From Rikenellaceae bacterium (lineage in GTDB: Bacteria > Bacteroidota > Bacteroidia > Bacteroidales > Rikenellaceae): a DNA stretch of 64,000 nucleotides. The position numbers were made by a program, and so were the translations under genes. Each line of letters begins with the position of its first letter. Position 1 is the first letter of the stretch. Below are positions 8,842-18,077 of the stretch, piece by piece. The notes below the pieces were generated by a model. That model was not told the DNA's origin and searched no databases. It worked only from the letters and a program-made list of their open reading frames with translations. Location: positions 38,760-102,759 of the forward strand of contig SUZV01000011.1 of the NCBI GenBank assembly GCA_015059715.1, given 5' to 3'.

Positions 8842-9007
8842 GCTTTATCTCAAGGCCCTAACCTAAACTATTAACTTAATGGTGCTCATATAAATTAGGC
8901 CATGTTGCTATACGGCAATTACCAACAACGCAACAAAATAGATATCTTTAGCAGCAACGCGCTGCGGCACACTGATTTATAGAACATCCCTAACAACATA
9001 ACCAACT

Positions 9008-10051
9008 ATGATTAAGATAGGTATAGACGCTATGGGTGGCGACTTCGCCCCCGAAGTGGCAGTAGAAGGTGCTGTAATGTCACTCAACTACCTCGACAAA
9101 GAGAGCCGCATAGTCCTCTATGGCGACAAAAATCGAATCGTAGAACTGCTACATAAGTATGGCTCATCCGAGAAATACTTCGACATAGTGGCTACATCCC
9201 AAGTAATCGAAATGGGCGACCACCCTGCTAAAGCATTCATCGCAAAGGCCGACTCAAGCATCACTGTTGGTTTCAAAGACCTCGCAGCAGGGAAGATAGA
9301 CGGCTTCGCAAGCGCAGGCTCTACAGGAGCAATGATGGTGGGCTCAATGCAGGTGATAAAGCCCATAGAGGGCGTGATACGACCCGTATTGGCAACACTC
9401 ATACCCACCGTATCTGCCGAACACGGCATACGCCGAGCTGTACTCATGGACGTGGGCCTAAACGTCGATGCCAAACCCGAAGTACTCGCACAATATGGAC
9501 TCCTCGGCTCAATATACGCTAAATCGGCCCTCAACATGGAGAACCCCCGCGTGGCACTCCTCAACATCGGTGAGGAGGAGGGCAAAGGTAATGCCCAAGC
9601 AAAGGCTACATACGACCTAATGAAGGCTGATGGCCGCTACAACTTCGTAGGTAACGTCGAGGCTTCATATATCTTTACAGGTAAAATCGGAGATGTCGTT
9701 GTCGCAGATGCCTTCGTAGGAAATAGCCTCCTAAAGATGGCCGAAGCTCTATACCGCATAAACTTTAAACTCGGAGGTGGCAAGCCTCGCATAAAGAGCC
9801 TCCTAAGACCTATTCTCGGACGAATAGTGCCTAAGCTATACTACCAGCAGGACTTCTGGGATGCTATGAATGCCGAGAGCGTAGGCGGCCTACAGGTGAT
9901 GGGCGTGAATGCCCCCGTAATGATTGGTCACGGCAGCTCATCTACACGCGCCATATGCAGTATGATACTCTCTATGGAGCGCGATATCAAGAGTAACTTC
10001 CCAGCAAAACTCCGCGAAGCACTCAAAGAGACCAAGCACAACGAGGAGTAA
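9008..10051 (+). CDS. plsX: Phosphate acyltransferase PlsX
   Basis: A 347-residue enzyme that converts acyl-ACP and phosphate to acyl-phosphate, feeding phosphatidic acid synthesis at the membrane. The N-terminal IGIDAMGGDFAPEVAVEGA and the internal GFASAGSTGAMM and LMDVGLNVDAKPEVLAQY blocks are diagnostic. Full length. The ATG at 9008 matches the family start. A weak TATCTTTA at 8943-8950 could give it a promoter of its own, beyond the rpmF terminator. It converges on the GH57 gene across a bidirectional terminator. Confidence 0.97.
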   Translation: MIKIGIDAMGGDFAPEVAVEGAVMSLNYLDKESRIVLYGDKNRIVELLHKYGSSEKYFDIVATSQVIEMGDHPAKAFIAKADSSITVGFKDLAAGKIDGFASAGSTGAMMVGSMQVIKPIEGVIRPVLATLIPTVSAEHGIRRAVLMDVGLNVDAKPEVLAQYGLLGSIYAKSALNMENPRVALLNIGEEEGKGNAQAKATYDLMKADGRYNFVGNVEASYIFTGKIGDVVVADAFVGNSLLKMAEALYRINFKLGGGKPRIKSLLRPILGRIVPKLYYQQDFWDAMNAESVGGLQVMGVNAPVMIGHGSSSTRAICSMILSMERDIKSNFPAKLREALKETKHNEE

Positions 10052-10084
10052 GAGATACCAAAACATCTCAAGATATAGATATAG

Positions 10085-10127
10085 ACAAGCGAGGGTGACT
10101 AAAAATGAATTAGTCACCCTCGCTTGT
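10085..10127. terminator. Bidirectional terminator between plsX and GH57 gene (GTGAC family, copy 2)
   Basis: Perfect 17-bp stem ACAAGCGAGGGTGACTA / TAGTCACCCTCGCTTGT with loop AAAATGAA-like 9 bases. It serves two convergent genes. The inner stem GAGGGTGACTA is shared with the copies at 46828 and 57788. Confidence 0.85.
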
Positions 10128-10141
10128 ACTATGTTGTTGCA

Positions 10142-11320
10142 CTACAACTTCGATAGCTCTATCTCAAAGTCGGCCAACACATTCATATAGTTGATGAATG
10201 CCTCGTATGCCGAGTCATAAGGGTTAAAGTACGAGTGTACATCACCATCCGAGAACCACTTAGTCGCCATATAGTAGAAGTGGTCGGAGTTCTGCATAAA
10301 GTGCCATACATACTCGAAGTCCTTATTCTTAACCTTCTTAACCTTAGGAGCTAAGGCATAGAGCTTCTTGAACGCCTCATTCTGGAGGTCATTGCCAAGC
10401 CACGCCGTAACATCGCGCTCCTCATCTGCCCACGACATAGCATAAGGACAGTGTAGCACAGCCACAGGCTGAAGTCGCTTCGAAGCCTCGCTCACCGTAG
10501 CGAACTCTACCTCGCCAGTAGCAAGCAGAGCCTCAGGCAGTGCCTTCATAAAGTCGAAGATGCCTGTAGAGGCCTTCTGATGCTCACCGAAGGTCTCGTA
10601 ATCCATAAAGAGGTTAACGACATCACCTGTCTCCGATGCCACCCACTGGGCATACTTCTCGGCCGTCAGTGGCCACTCGGGCCAACCCTCGTTAGAGAAA
10701 CGGAAGGCTATATCGTCCGAAAGCTTGTAGTTGCGGAGCAACAGACGCAGCTTGTTATCCACAGCATCGGTATATACGAAGTTTGGAGACTTCCAACCGA
10801 GGATATGGCGAGCACCCTCAGCAAGCATAGTCTTAAAGCCCATGCTCTCAACAGCCTTAGCGATGTCATCTGAGTATATAAGCTCGGTATTGCGGAACGC
10901 CGTAGGCTTAACACCAAACTCCTCCTTAAGCATCTGAGTGTGGAGCTTAACCTCCTGCTTAAACTCATCTACCGAGTAGAGCGACGACAGCGAGTGCGAG
11001 TATGTCTCACCAAGGAACTCGACACACCCCGTATCGGCAAGTCGCTTAAACGACTCTAGTACCTCAGGAGCGTAGGCCTTGAACTGCTCGATGGCCGAGC
11101 CAGTGATTGAGAACGAGCAACGCAGAGCACCCTTGTTCTGCTCGATGAGCGACAACAACAGAGCGTTCATAGGTAGGTAGCACTCGCGAGCAACCTTCTG
11201 CATAATAGCCCTATTGGTGAAGTCATCGAGATAGTTATGGTCGTTTCCCATCTGGAAGAAACGATAGGTCTTCAAACGCCAGGGCTGGTGTACTTGAAAA
11301 TAGAAACAAACGGTTTTCAT
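10142..11320 (-). CDS. Glycoside hydrolase family 57 (alpha-amylase/4-alpha-glucanotransferase type)
   Basis: A 392-residue cytoplasmic GH57 enzyme acting on alpha-1,4-glucans such as glycogen. GH57 signatures are in order: FQVHQPWR near the N-terminus, EFLGETYSHSL (about residues 106-116), RNTELIYSDDIA with the putative nucleophile Glu (about residue 144) and the acid region MDYETFGEHQ (about residue 240). No signal peptide. It is the last gene of a minus-strand operon behind the glucosyltransferase (15-base gap) and debranching enzyme, a known Bacteroidota glycogen cluster. Whether it hydrolyses or transfers is not decidable here. Confidence 0.93.
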   Translation of the reverse strand: MKTVCFYFQVHQPWRLKTYRFFQMGNDHNYLDDFTNRAIMQKVARECYLPMNALLLSLIEQNKGALRCSFSITGSAIEQFKAYAPEVLESFKRLADTGCVEFLGETYSHSLSSLYSVDEFKQEVKLHTQMLKEEFGVKPTAFRNTELIYSDDIAKAVESMGFKTMLAEGARHILGWKSPNFVYTDAVDNKLRLLLRNYKLSDDIAFRFSNEGWPEWPLTAEKYAQWVASETGDVVNLFMDYETFGEHQKASTGIFDFMKALPEALLATGEVEFATVSEASKRLQPVAVLHCPYAMSWADEERDVTAWLGNDLQNEAFKKLYALAPKVKKVKNKDFEYVWHFMQNSDHFYYMATKWFSDGDVHSYFNPYDSAYEAFINYMNVLADFEIELSKL

Positions 11321-11335
11321 ATATTTTACTCTTAT

Positions 11336-12655
11336 TTATTTATTACACTTGTCGATAGCCTGCTGATATACATCCTTAATCTTCGTAGCAGCATTGAACC
11401 ACTTGAGGTTATTAACCTCCTCCATACCCTTCTCCGAGAACATCTTTGCAAGAGCAGGATAGGTGATAAGGCCATAGATAGCATCGGCCATAGCGTCTAC
11501 ATCCCAATAGTTCACCTTAACGGCGTAGTCCAACACCTCGGCCACACCACTCTGGTGCGAGATGATGGTAGGCACGTTAGAGCGCATAGCCTCCAATGGC
11601 GAGATACCGAAAGGCTCCGACACCGAAGGCATTATATATACATCCGAGAGCTGGAACATCTTCTGCACATCATCGCCCTTGAGGAAGCCAGTGAAGTGGA
11701 AACGGTCGGAGATACCGAGTTGTGCAACACGACGAATACAGTGGTTCATCATATCGCCCGAACCGGCCATAACAAAACGCACGTCGGGAACACGCTCAAG
11801 CACCTTAGCTGCCGCCTCAATAAAGTAGTCGGGACCCTTCTGGAAGGTGATACGACCAAGGAAGGTGACAATCTTATCCTTGACACCACGCACAGGAAGT
11901 GGGTTATCGTTCTCGGCAAACTGCACAGCGTTGTGTACAGCCACAACCTTCTCTGGCTCGATATGATACTTATCAATGACGATATTACGTGTAAGGTTCG
12001 ACACTGCGATGACCATATCGGCAGCTGCCATACCTGCACGCTCAATCTCGTAGACACGTGTGTCGATATTGTCACTCGATGAGCGGTCAAACGACGTTGC
12101 ATGCATATGAACAACAAGGGGCTTGCCTGACACGCGCTTTGCTGCGATACCTGCAAAATATGTCAACCAGTCGTGCGCATGGATAACATCAAACTGGCCC
12201 TCAAGCTGACGTGCCACCTCGGCAGCAACAACAGCATAGCGAGCAACCTCCTCCATAATATTTGCGCCATACTTACCCGAGAAGGTGTAACGCTGTGTCC
12301 AGCTATCGCCCTTACGCTCCCAGAACTTCTTACCCGTGCGCTCGTAACCCTCGCGGTACGTAGCCCACTCCTCGGGTGAGATGTAAGGAACCATATTCGA
12401 GTCGATATGGATGAACGAGATTTTTCGCATTATGTCGTCGGCACCCTCGATGCTTGAGTCGCAATAGCGCGCCTCAATATCACTGGCATTGACAACCTTA
12501 ACAAAGCTCTGGTCCTCGTCGCCCGAGGCCTTAGGCATCACGAAGATAACCTCGACATCGTTGCGAGCCAAGCCTTGTGTCATACCGTAACAGGCGGTAC
12601 CCAATCCTCCGGCAATATGGGGAGGAAACTCCCAGCCGAACATTAAGACTCTCAT
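11336..12655 (-). CDS. Glycogen/starch synthase-like glycosyltransferase (GT4/GT5 type)
   Basis: A 439-residue GT-B fold enzyme. The start MFGWEFPPHIAGGLGTACYG carries the glycine loop for the nucleotide sugar, VIHAHDWLTYFAGIAA is the conserved mid-N-domain block, LGRITFQKGPDYFIEAA opens the C-domain and SEPFGISPLEAM is the E-x7-E catalytic motif. Flanked by debranching enzyme upstream (19 bases) and GH57 downstream (15 bases), it is best read as the alpha-glucan chain elongating enzyme of this operon. Bacterial GlgA is usually around 480 residues and uses ADP-glucose; donor choice here is unproven. Confidence 0.9.
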   Translation of the reverse strand: MRVLMFGWEFPPHIAGGLGTACYGMTQGLARNDVEVIFVMPKASGDEDQSFVKVVNASDIEARYCDSSIEGADDIMRKISFIHIDSNMVPYISPEEWATYREGYERTGKKFWERKGDSWTQRYTFSGKYGANIMEEVARYAVVAAEVARQLEGQFDVIHAHDWLTYFAGIAAKRVSGKPLVVHMHATSFDRSSSDNIDTRVYEIERAGMAAADMVIAVSNLTRNIVIDKYHIEPEKVVAVHNAVQFAENDNPLPVRGVKDKIVTFLGRITFQKGPDYFIEAAAKVLERVPDVRFVMAGSGDMMNHCIRRVAQLGISDRFHFTGFLKGDDVQKMFQLSDVYIMPSVSEPFGISPLEAMRSNVPTIISHQSGVAEVLDYAVKVNYWDVDAMADAIYGLITYPALAKMFSEKGMEEVNNLKWFNAATKIKDVYQQAIDKCNK

Positions 12656-12674
12656 AATCTATCTTTTTTACGTT

Positions 12675-14702
12675 TTACTTCTTTACACTCTTGCGCACAC
12701 ACTTACGCTTAGGCTTCTCCTCGGCTACTGCGCCCTCTGCCTTCTTGGCACACGCTCTACGCTTAGGGGCCTTGGGGGCATACTTGACGTTGAGCATATT
12801 AATATACAATAGACCTGCGACCGACGTAGCGTGCGACACCGAGCCACGTGGGTTGTGTGGAGGGTCACCCTCGAAACGCTCCGAGATAGAGCCTACGCAC
12901 TTTGTCTGAAGCTCATCATCAAAGGCCTCAAGCAGTGCCACAGCCTCCGCAGCGAACTTCTCGCCTGCAATATCGTAACCAGCCTTAACGTAGAACATCA
13001 AAGGCCATATCCACGCCGAGCCGTTGCGCGATGCGAGGTCCTGAGAACGCTGATCCTCGTTGTAGTTCGACTTATAGAGGATGTTGCGTGGCGAGAGGGT
13101 ACGCAAGCCACGAGGTGTGAGCAGGTGCTCGCGGATAATCTGGAGTACACGCACACGCTTCTCGTCGTCGAGCATCGTGTAGTCCAAACCTACGGCAACA
13201 GCCATATTACAACGGATGAACTTGTTCACCTCGTCGTAGTTTACATAGTCGGCAAGGTAGCCCTCCTCTTCGAGCCAGAACTTGGCTAAGAACGATGCCT
13301 TGATACGTGCCGATAGCTCCTTCCACTCTGCAACAAAGGCCTTGTCACCCTGCCTCTTTGCCACTGCCAACGTATACTCTACAGCGTTGTACCACAGAGC
13401 CTGAAGCTCTACGGGGTAGCCACGACGAGGTGTCAATGGCTGGCCATCAATCATGGTACCCATCCAGGTCAATGGACGCTCTGCCGATGCCCAGATAAGG
13501 CCATTATCGTGCATCTTAACCTCCTCACCAAAGCCACGACGGTAGACCTCAAGTACGCGCTTCATCGTCTGGCCATACTTAGCCCATAGCTCCTTTTGGC
13601 TGATATATCCCTCAAGCTGCTGAAGCGTAAAGAATAGCCATAGTGGAGCATCTGCCGTAGGGGGCAACACGCGCCCCTCTAACAGGCCACTCTCCTCGAA
13701 ATCGCGAATAGCCGTATCGAGGGCATCGATACAATCCTCCTTATGGTTCTGCGACAGGGTAAGACCTGGAAGAGCCATAAACGTATCCTCCATAAATGGG
13801 CCGAACCAGGGATATCCTGCGATAACCTCTGTGCGATTACCTGGGCGGCGGATGACAAACTGACGTGCCGAGTGCTCAAGGCAGCTCAAAAAGTCAATCT
13901 TATGTGTGCGGCGAGCCAACGACTCCTCATACATTGTCGAGATAGCCTCTGGCGATGCCATCATATCTGTTGCAGCCGAGAATATTACGCTCTCGCCCTT
14001 CTTAATATTAAACTCGAAGTAACCCGTAGATAGAAGGTCCTCGTGACCCTCATATCCACGCGCCAACTCTTTGCGGTACTCGAAGTTATAGTACCAGTCA
14101 GGGGCCGCGATAAACTCTACCTCCTCCTTGTTGAGCTGCATGTGTAACCAGGGGAATCCCTCATACAGACGACACTTCACACCATAAGGTATTGGGTATG
14201 CCCTGCCGTCAGCCTCCATGTTAGCCTTCGAGAGCGAGTGCTTGTCGCGGAAGGCAAGCAGTGGACGAAGGCGCAGCGTAGTTTCGGAGTGCGCATCCAC
14301 CAGCGTATAACGTATCATCAGCTGTGTGCGATTATGAATCCATAGCAACTCCTTCTTAAGAATCACGCCACCTACGCGGTATGTCACCGTTGGAGTAGGC
14401 GTGTACTCAAAGTCGGTGATGTACTTATGGCCACGAGGCTCGTATGCCCCCTCGTAGCGGTGTAGTGCGAGGTTAAACGACTGGTCGTGCTGCACTATAG
14501 TCTCATCGAGCGACGATAGCAGCACATAGGTACGCTCGCTCTGGTTGATGGGTGCAACCATCAAACCGTGATACTTGCGCGTGTTGCAACCAACGATGGT
14601 AGTACTCATATAGCCACCACGACGATCCGTAGCCAGCACCTCTCTATCGAGAGAGTACTCTAAGTTGGCCAACTCGCGCTTGTCGAATTTTAGTCCTGAC
14701 AT
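12675..14702 (-). CDS. Glycogen debranching enzyme (amylo-alpha-1,6-glucosidase, GH133)
   Basis: A 675-residue enzyme with an N-terminal domain typical of bacterial debranching enzymes (LATDRRGGYMSTTIVGCNTRKYHGLMVAP) and an (alpha/alpha)6 glucosidase domain from about residue 290: AGYPWFGPFMEDTFMALPGL, NGLIWASAERPLTWMGTM, RNGSAWIWPLM. It cleaves 1,6-branch stubs of glycogen. I start at the ATG at 14702 (MSGLKFDKRELANLEYS); the frame extends to 14786 but adds a non-homologous stretch. The C-terminus carries an unusual lysine/arginine-rich tail of about 35 residues (KRRACAKK, KPKRKCVRKSVKK) whose role is unknown. First gene of the glycogen operon. Confidence 0.92.
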   Translation of the reverse strand: MSGLKFDKRELANLEYSLDREVLATDRRGGYMSTTIVGCNTRKYHGLMVAPINQSERTYVLLSSLDETIVQHDQSFNLALHRYEGAYEPRGHKYITDFEYTPTPTVTYRVGGVILKKELLWIHNRTQLMIRYTLVDAHSETTLRLRPLLAFRDKHSLSKANMEADGRAYPIPYGVKCRLYEGFPWLHMQLNKEEVEFIAAPDWYYNFEYRKELARGYEGHEDLLSTGYFEFNIKKGESVIFSAATDMMASPEAISTMYEESLARRTHKIDFLSCLEHSARQFVIRRPGNRTEVIAGYPWFGPFMEDTFMALPGLTLSQNHKEDCIDALDTAIRDFEESGLLEGRVLPPTADAPLWLFFTLQQLEGYISQKELWAKYGQTMKRVLEVYRRGFGEEVKMHDNGLIWASAERPLTWMGTMIDGQPLTPRRGYPVELQALWYNAVEYTLAVAKRQGDKAFVAEWKELSARIKASFLAKFWLEEEGYLADYVNYDEVNKFIRCNMAVAVGLDYTMLDDEKRVRVLQIIREHLLTPRGLRTLSPRNILYKSNYNEDQRSQDLASRNGSAWIWPLMFYVKAGYDIAGEKFAAEAVALLEAFDDELQTKCVGSISERFEGDPPHNPRGSVSHATSVAGLLYINMLNVKYAPKAPKRRACAKKAEGAVAEEKPKRKCVRKSVKK

Positions 14703-14956
14703 AATCTCTGATATATTTATTGTTTTCTGTTTACTATGTTTGCTATGCCCGCAGTATGACAAAGGCCATACTCTACTCTGTCGCACGTAGTTACCTTAAG
14801 CCGATAGGCTAATCTAAGCTTGCTATCATATACGAAACTTTGACACTGCAAACGTGTGGTTATCAACGATATAACACACTATTCAGCAGCGTCCTTCAAA
14901 ATAAGTGCGACTTTGCAGAGTAAAAGTACGCATTTATTTTCAAAATGCCAAAATAT

Positions 14957-16069
14957 TTATGCGAAAAGTGACTCTATCACAGCATCCGAGAGCATAAAGC
15001 TCGATGTAGGTATAGCCAACGTATCTTGGTGCTGCACCAATGTTTTACACTCTATACACACCTTTGCCGCTTGCTCTACCCTATGCCTCTGAGCCTCACC
15101 ATAATCTCTTGCTATGTATGCTAAGTCGATACCCTCGACCCTACGTAGCGATGTCATGATATACTCGTTTAGATGATCCTTTCTCGTAAGCGTTTCGCCC
15201 TCGAAACGCATATCACCCTCGGCATACTCCTTTGCCGTCGAGATACACCACCTGCGGTCGTCACCACTAAAGGAGTGTGCGCCAGGCCCTATGCCGAGAT
15301 ACTCGACACCTGCCCAGTAGGCCGAGTTATGCTTGGCACGACACCCTTTAAGGGCATAGTTCGACACCTCGTAGTGCTCATATCCAGCCTCCGTAAGCAT
15401 GCTCTCGACCAATAGGTAGTCGCTCTCGGACCTCTCTTCGCTGACGGGGATATATTCACCACGCCGAGCCATTACTCCAAGTTTGGTGTGCTCCTCGACC
15501 GTGAGGTGGTAGGCCGAGATATGCTCTACGCCGAGCTCAATGGCACGTGCAACGCTCTGCGCGAGCCACTTATCGCCAAAACCTGCCACACCAAAGATTA
15601 TATCTACCGAGATATTATCGCAGCCAGCCTTGCGCAGGCGCGACACCGCCGCTTCAGCCTCGTCTGCCGTATGACGACGATTCATAAAGCGCAGCACCCT
15701 ATCGTCGAATGATTGCACGCCAAGGCTTACTCGATTTACTGACGTAGAGCCCAGTTTTGCCGCATACTCGGCGGTGATATCATCGGGGTTAGCCTCCAGG
15801 GTTATCTCACTAACCTGCGTGCAGTCAAATAGTTGGCGAGCGTGAGTAATAAGACCCTCAACCTGCTCGGGGCTAAGGAGAGAGGGTGTTCCACCGCCAA
15901 AATATATAGATGTAAGACTCCGCTCCTTAAGATATGGCGCACGACGCTCCAACTCGGCATGCATCTGCTCTACAACCTTAGGTATTAGGGCCACAGCCCC
16001 CACCTTGTAGAAATCGCAGTAGGTGCATATACGCTTACAGAAGGGTACGTGAAAGTAGAGTGTCGCCAT
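14957..16069 (-). CDS. hemW: HemW-like radical SAM protein (heme chaperone family)
   Basis: A 370-residue radical SAM protein with the cluster motif CKRICTYCDF (CxxxCxxC, residues 11-18 approx.) and GGGTPSLL, followed by EITLEANPDD and the HemN_C-type segment NEYIMTSLRRVEGIDL. Long annotated as oxygen-independent coproporphyrinogen oxidase, this short form lacks the extra N-terminal region of true HemN and belongs to HemW, which binds heme for transfer to acceptors. It is transcribed from its own TAnnTTTG promoter at 16092-16099 and diverges from the serine dehydratase gene. Confidence 0.9.
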   Translation of the reverse strand: MATLYFHVPFCKRICTYCDFYKVGAVALIPKVVEQMHAELERRAPYLKERSLTSIYFGGGTPSLLSPEQVEGLITHARQLFDCTQVSEITLEANPDDITAEYAAKLGSTSVNRVSLGVQSFDDRVLRFMNRRHTADEAEAAVSRLRKAGCDNISVDIIFGVAGFGDKWLAQSVARAIELGVEHISAYHLTVEEHTKLGVMARRGEYIPVSEERSESDYLLVESMLTEAGYEHYEVSNYALKGCRAKHNSAYWAGVEYLGIGPGAHSFSGDDRRWCISTAKEYAEGDMRFEGETLTRKDHLNEYIMTSLRRVEGIDLAYIARDYGEAQRHRVEQAAKVCIECKTLVQHQDTLAIPTSSFMLSDAVIESLFA

Positions 16070-16091
16070 ATATATACTCGCTAATTGGCTA

Positions 16092-16099
16092 CAAAGTTA
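16092..16099 (-). promoter_or_regulatory. -7 promoter element for hemW
   Basis: The minus strand reads TAACTTTG, 23 bases before the ATG. Confidence 0.6.
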
Positions 16100-16142
16100 C
16101 TTATTTTATCATTTTTTGTGAAATGATATTAGCAATTTGTGT

Positions 16143-16150
16143 TATATTTG
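16143..16150 (+). promoter_or_regulatory. -7 promoter element for the serine dehydratase gene
   Basis: TATATTTG, with TTTG at 16115-16118 as a loosely spaced -33. The leader would be about 22 nt. Confidence 0.6.
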
Positions 16151-16179
16151 CACTACTAAAACTGTAAAAATTTTAGGCT

Positions 16180-17376
16180 ATGAAGAGTATCAAAGAGTTA
16201 TACCGCATAGGTACAGGACCATCGAGCAGCCACACCATGGCACCACGCCGCGCTGCCGAGATGTTTCAACGTCGCAACCCCGATTGCACCCTCTTTCGTG
16301 TAACCCTATACGGCAGCCTTGCCGCTACGGGCCGAGGACACCTTACCGACCAAGCCATCTTCGAGACGTTGCGTCCCTATGGCGAGGTTGAACTTATATG
16401 GGAGCCCTCGGTGTTTAAGCCCTTCCACCCCAACGGTATGCGCTTCGAGGCACTTAACAACGACACCGTTATCGACGATTGGACGGTATATAGTGTTGGT
16501 GGCGGAGCACTTGCCGAGGAGAACTGCGCACCGATAGAGAGTGCCGACATATACCCCGACAGCAAACTTGTAGATATAATGAGGTGGTGTAGGGATAACG
16601 GCCGCACCTATTGGGAGTATGTCGAGATGCACGAGGGCAAGGAGATATGGACCTTCCTATCGAAGGTGTGGCGCGTCATGCGCGAGGCCGTAGAGCGCGG
16701 TATCGAGACCGATGGAGTTATTCCAGGCCCACTAAATCTTGCTCGTCGCGCTATGCGCTATAATGTTCGTGCTTCGGGTTATAGCCAGAGTCTTAAGTCG
16801 CGCGGTCTTATCTTCTCCTACGCTCTTGCCGTTAGCGAGGAGAACGCCTGTGGTGGTCGCATCGTCACAGCACCTACGTGCGGTTCGTCGGGAGTTATAC
16901 CAGCCGTGCTCTACCACTTGTGGAAGACCCGCGAGTTCTCCGAGATGCGCATCTGCCGCGCCTTGGCCACAGCAGGCCTTATAGGCAACATCGTCAAGCA
17001 CAACGCCTCAATCTCGGGTGCCGAGGTAGGGTGTCAGGGCGAGGTGGGCGTTGCCTGTGCTATGGCCGCAGCCGCAGCCAATCAGCTCTTTGGTGGCACG
17101 CCTGCACAGATTGAGTACGCCGCCGAGATGGGCCTTGAGCACCACTTGGGTATGACGTGTGACCCGATATGTGGTCTTGTGCAGATACCCTGCATCGAGC
17201 GTAACGCCTACGCTGCTGCACGAGCCTTGGATGCCAACCTATACTCGATGTACACCGATGGTCACCACCGCGTGTCGTTTGATCGTGTTGTCGAGGTTAT
17301 GAAGCAGACGGGCCACGACCTACCCTCTATCTATAAGGAGACGGGCGAAGGTGGTCTTGCCAAGGACTTTATGTAG
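16180..17376 (+). CDS. sdaA: L-serine ammonia-lyase (Fe-S serine dehydratase)
   Basis: A 398-residue single-chain L-serine dehydratase producing pyruvate and ammonia in the cytoplasm. The N-terminal beta domain has [16 protein letters not shown] and the C-terminal alpha domain has [34 protein letters not shown] and [16 protein letters not shown], the last holding cysteines for the [4Fe-4S] cluster. Slightly shorter than the 450-residue E. coli enzyme but with both domains. The sequence ends next to a terminator at 17406-17446. Confidence 0.95.
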   Translation: MKSIKELYRIGTGPSSSHTMAPRRAAEMFQRRNPDCTLFRVTLYGSLAATGRGHLTDQAIFETLRPYGEVELIWEPSVFKPFHPNGMRFEALNNDTVIDDWTVYSVGGGALAEENCAPIESADIYPDSKLVDIMRWCRDNGRTYWEYVEMHEGKEIWTFLSKVWRVMREAVERGIETDGVIPGPLNLARRAMRYNVRASGYSQSLKSRGLIFSYALAVSEENACGGRIVTAPTCGSSGVIPAVLYHLWKTREFSEMRICRALATAGLIGNIVKHNASISGAEVGCQGEVGVACAMAAAAANQLFGGTPAQIEYAAEMGLEHHLGMTCDPICGLVQIPCIERNAYAAARALDANLYSMYTDGHHRVSFDRVVEVMKQTGHDLPSIYKETGEGGLAKDFM

Positions 17377-17405
17377 CACAATCGTTGTTAACGCTATAAA
17401 CGTTA

Positions 17406-17446
17406 ATATAGTGGGAGGCTCTACATGTCTCCCACTATATTTTTTA
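17406..17446. terminator. Terminator between sdaA and the convergent holin-like gene
   Basis: Perfect 12-bp stem ATATAGTGGGAG / CTCCCACTATAT, 11-base loop, then TTTTTAT. The stop codon of the minus-strand gene (17421-17423) lies in the loop, so both genes share the structure. Confidence 0.85.
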
Positions 17447-17705
17447 TAAAGAGGAGTATTTTACGATACCCCATCTCGAACATAGCACTCACATCGTAAA
17501 TGGTGGCGAGCCTATGTTTTATATTGTCCACTATAGCGTGAAGCTTAAGGGCATAGACTACCACAGCTACCACAATCCACGCCATCCCGACTACAAGGAT
17601 AGCCCCAGAGAGCGTACCAAGGGCCTCGCCAAGCAAAATAACTACGGCAACGCTGATAAAGGCGAGGCCCAATATCGTGGCACAAAGGAAGAGTATCACC
17701 CACAT
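17421..17705 (-). CDS. Holin-like two-helix membrane protein
   Basis: A 94-residue protein with two long hydrophobic segments (about residues 2-25 and 32-52) followed by a polar helix. In Bacteroidota, short proteins of this shape placed directly after a YtxH-domain gene are generally labelled phage holin family or putative holin superfamily, although they are chromosomal and not lytic. The YtxH gene ends 21 bases upstream on the same strand, so they form an operon. Role unknown, probably envelope-related. Confidence 0.65.
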   Translation of the reverse strand: MWVILFLCATILGLAFISVAVVILLGEALGTLSGAILVVGMAWIVVAVVVYALKLHAIVDNIKHRLATIYDVSAMFEMGYRKILLFIKNIVGDM

Positions 17706-17726
17706 CGCTCTGCTACGTCAGCAATA

Positions 17727-17930
17727 CTATTTATCGTCACACTCGCACCCCTCCTGACCACAGGTACAGTTCTCCTTGTGATGACGCATACGCTCGGCAG
17801 CCTCATCCACTGCTGTGCGTATCTTACTGCGTAGTTCGCTACCCGATTGTGGAGTGACCAGCATCGCCACTACCGCACCTACCACAGCACCTCCGAGTGC
17901 CGACAGTAGACATAATGATGAATTTTTCAT
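17727..17930 (-). CDS. YtxH domain small membrane protein
   Basis: A 67-residue protein: one N-terminal glycine/alanine-rich membrane segment (SALGGAVVGAVVAMLVTP) followed directly by QSGSELRSKIRTAVDEAAER, the YtxH signature, and a cysteine-rich tail with CTCGQEGCECDDK. The ATG at 17928-17930 gives MKNSSLCLLSALGG; the longer open frame reaching 18344 crosses the divergent SLOG gene and is rejected. The four-cysteine tail is not part of the usual domain and may bind metal. Operon with the holin-like gene. Confidence 0.75.
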   Translation of the reverse strand: MKNSSLCLLSALGGAVVGAVVAMLVTPQSGSELRSKIRTAVDEAAERMRHHKENCTCGQEGCECDDK

Positions 17931-18065
17931 AGTCGTAAAATGTTTTAGAATCCACTCTATCGAGTAGCAAACCTCGCGCCAAAGCTTGCCCATAAACCTA
18001 TAGCAACCTCCCCCATAGCTACATATTTTATCACTATTTACGCAATCTTCCTCAATATAAATTCT

Positions 18066-18073
18066 TATCTTTG
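18066..18073 (+). promoter_or_regulatory. -7 promoter element for the SLOG-family gene
   Basis: TATCTTTG ends only four bases before the GTG start at 18078, implying a leaderless or nearly leaderless mRNA. Confidence 0.6.
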
Positions 18074-18077
18074 CCGC

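Noticed and set aside
11237..12082. 281-codon plus-strand frame opposite the glucosyltransferase
   Set aside because: It is a shadow of the well-supported minus-strand GT gene, with His/Thr-rich composition arising from the other strand.
17421..17705. Phage remnant suggested by the holin-like protein
   Set aside because: No other phage gene lies nearby; the YtxH plus holin-like pair is a usual chromosomal arrangement in this phylum.
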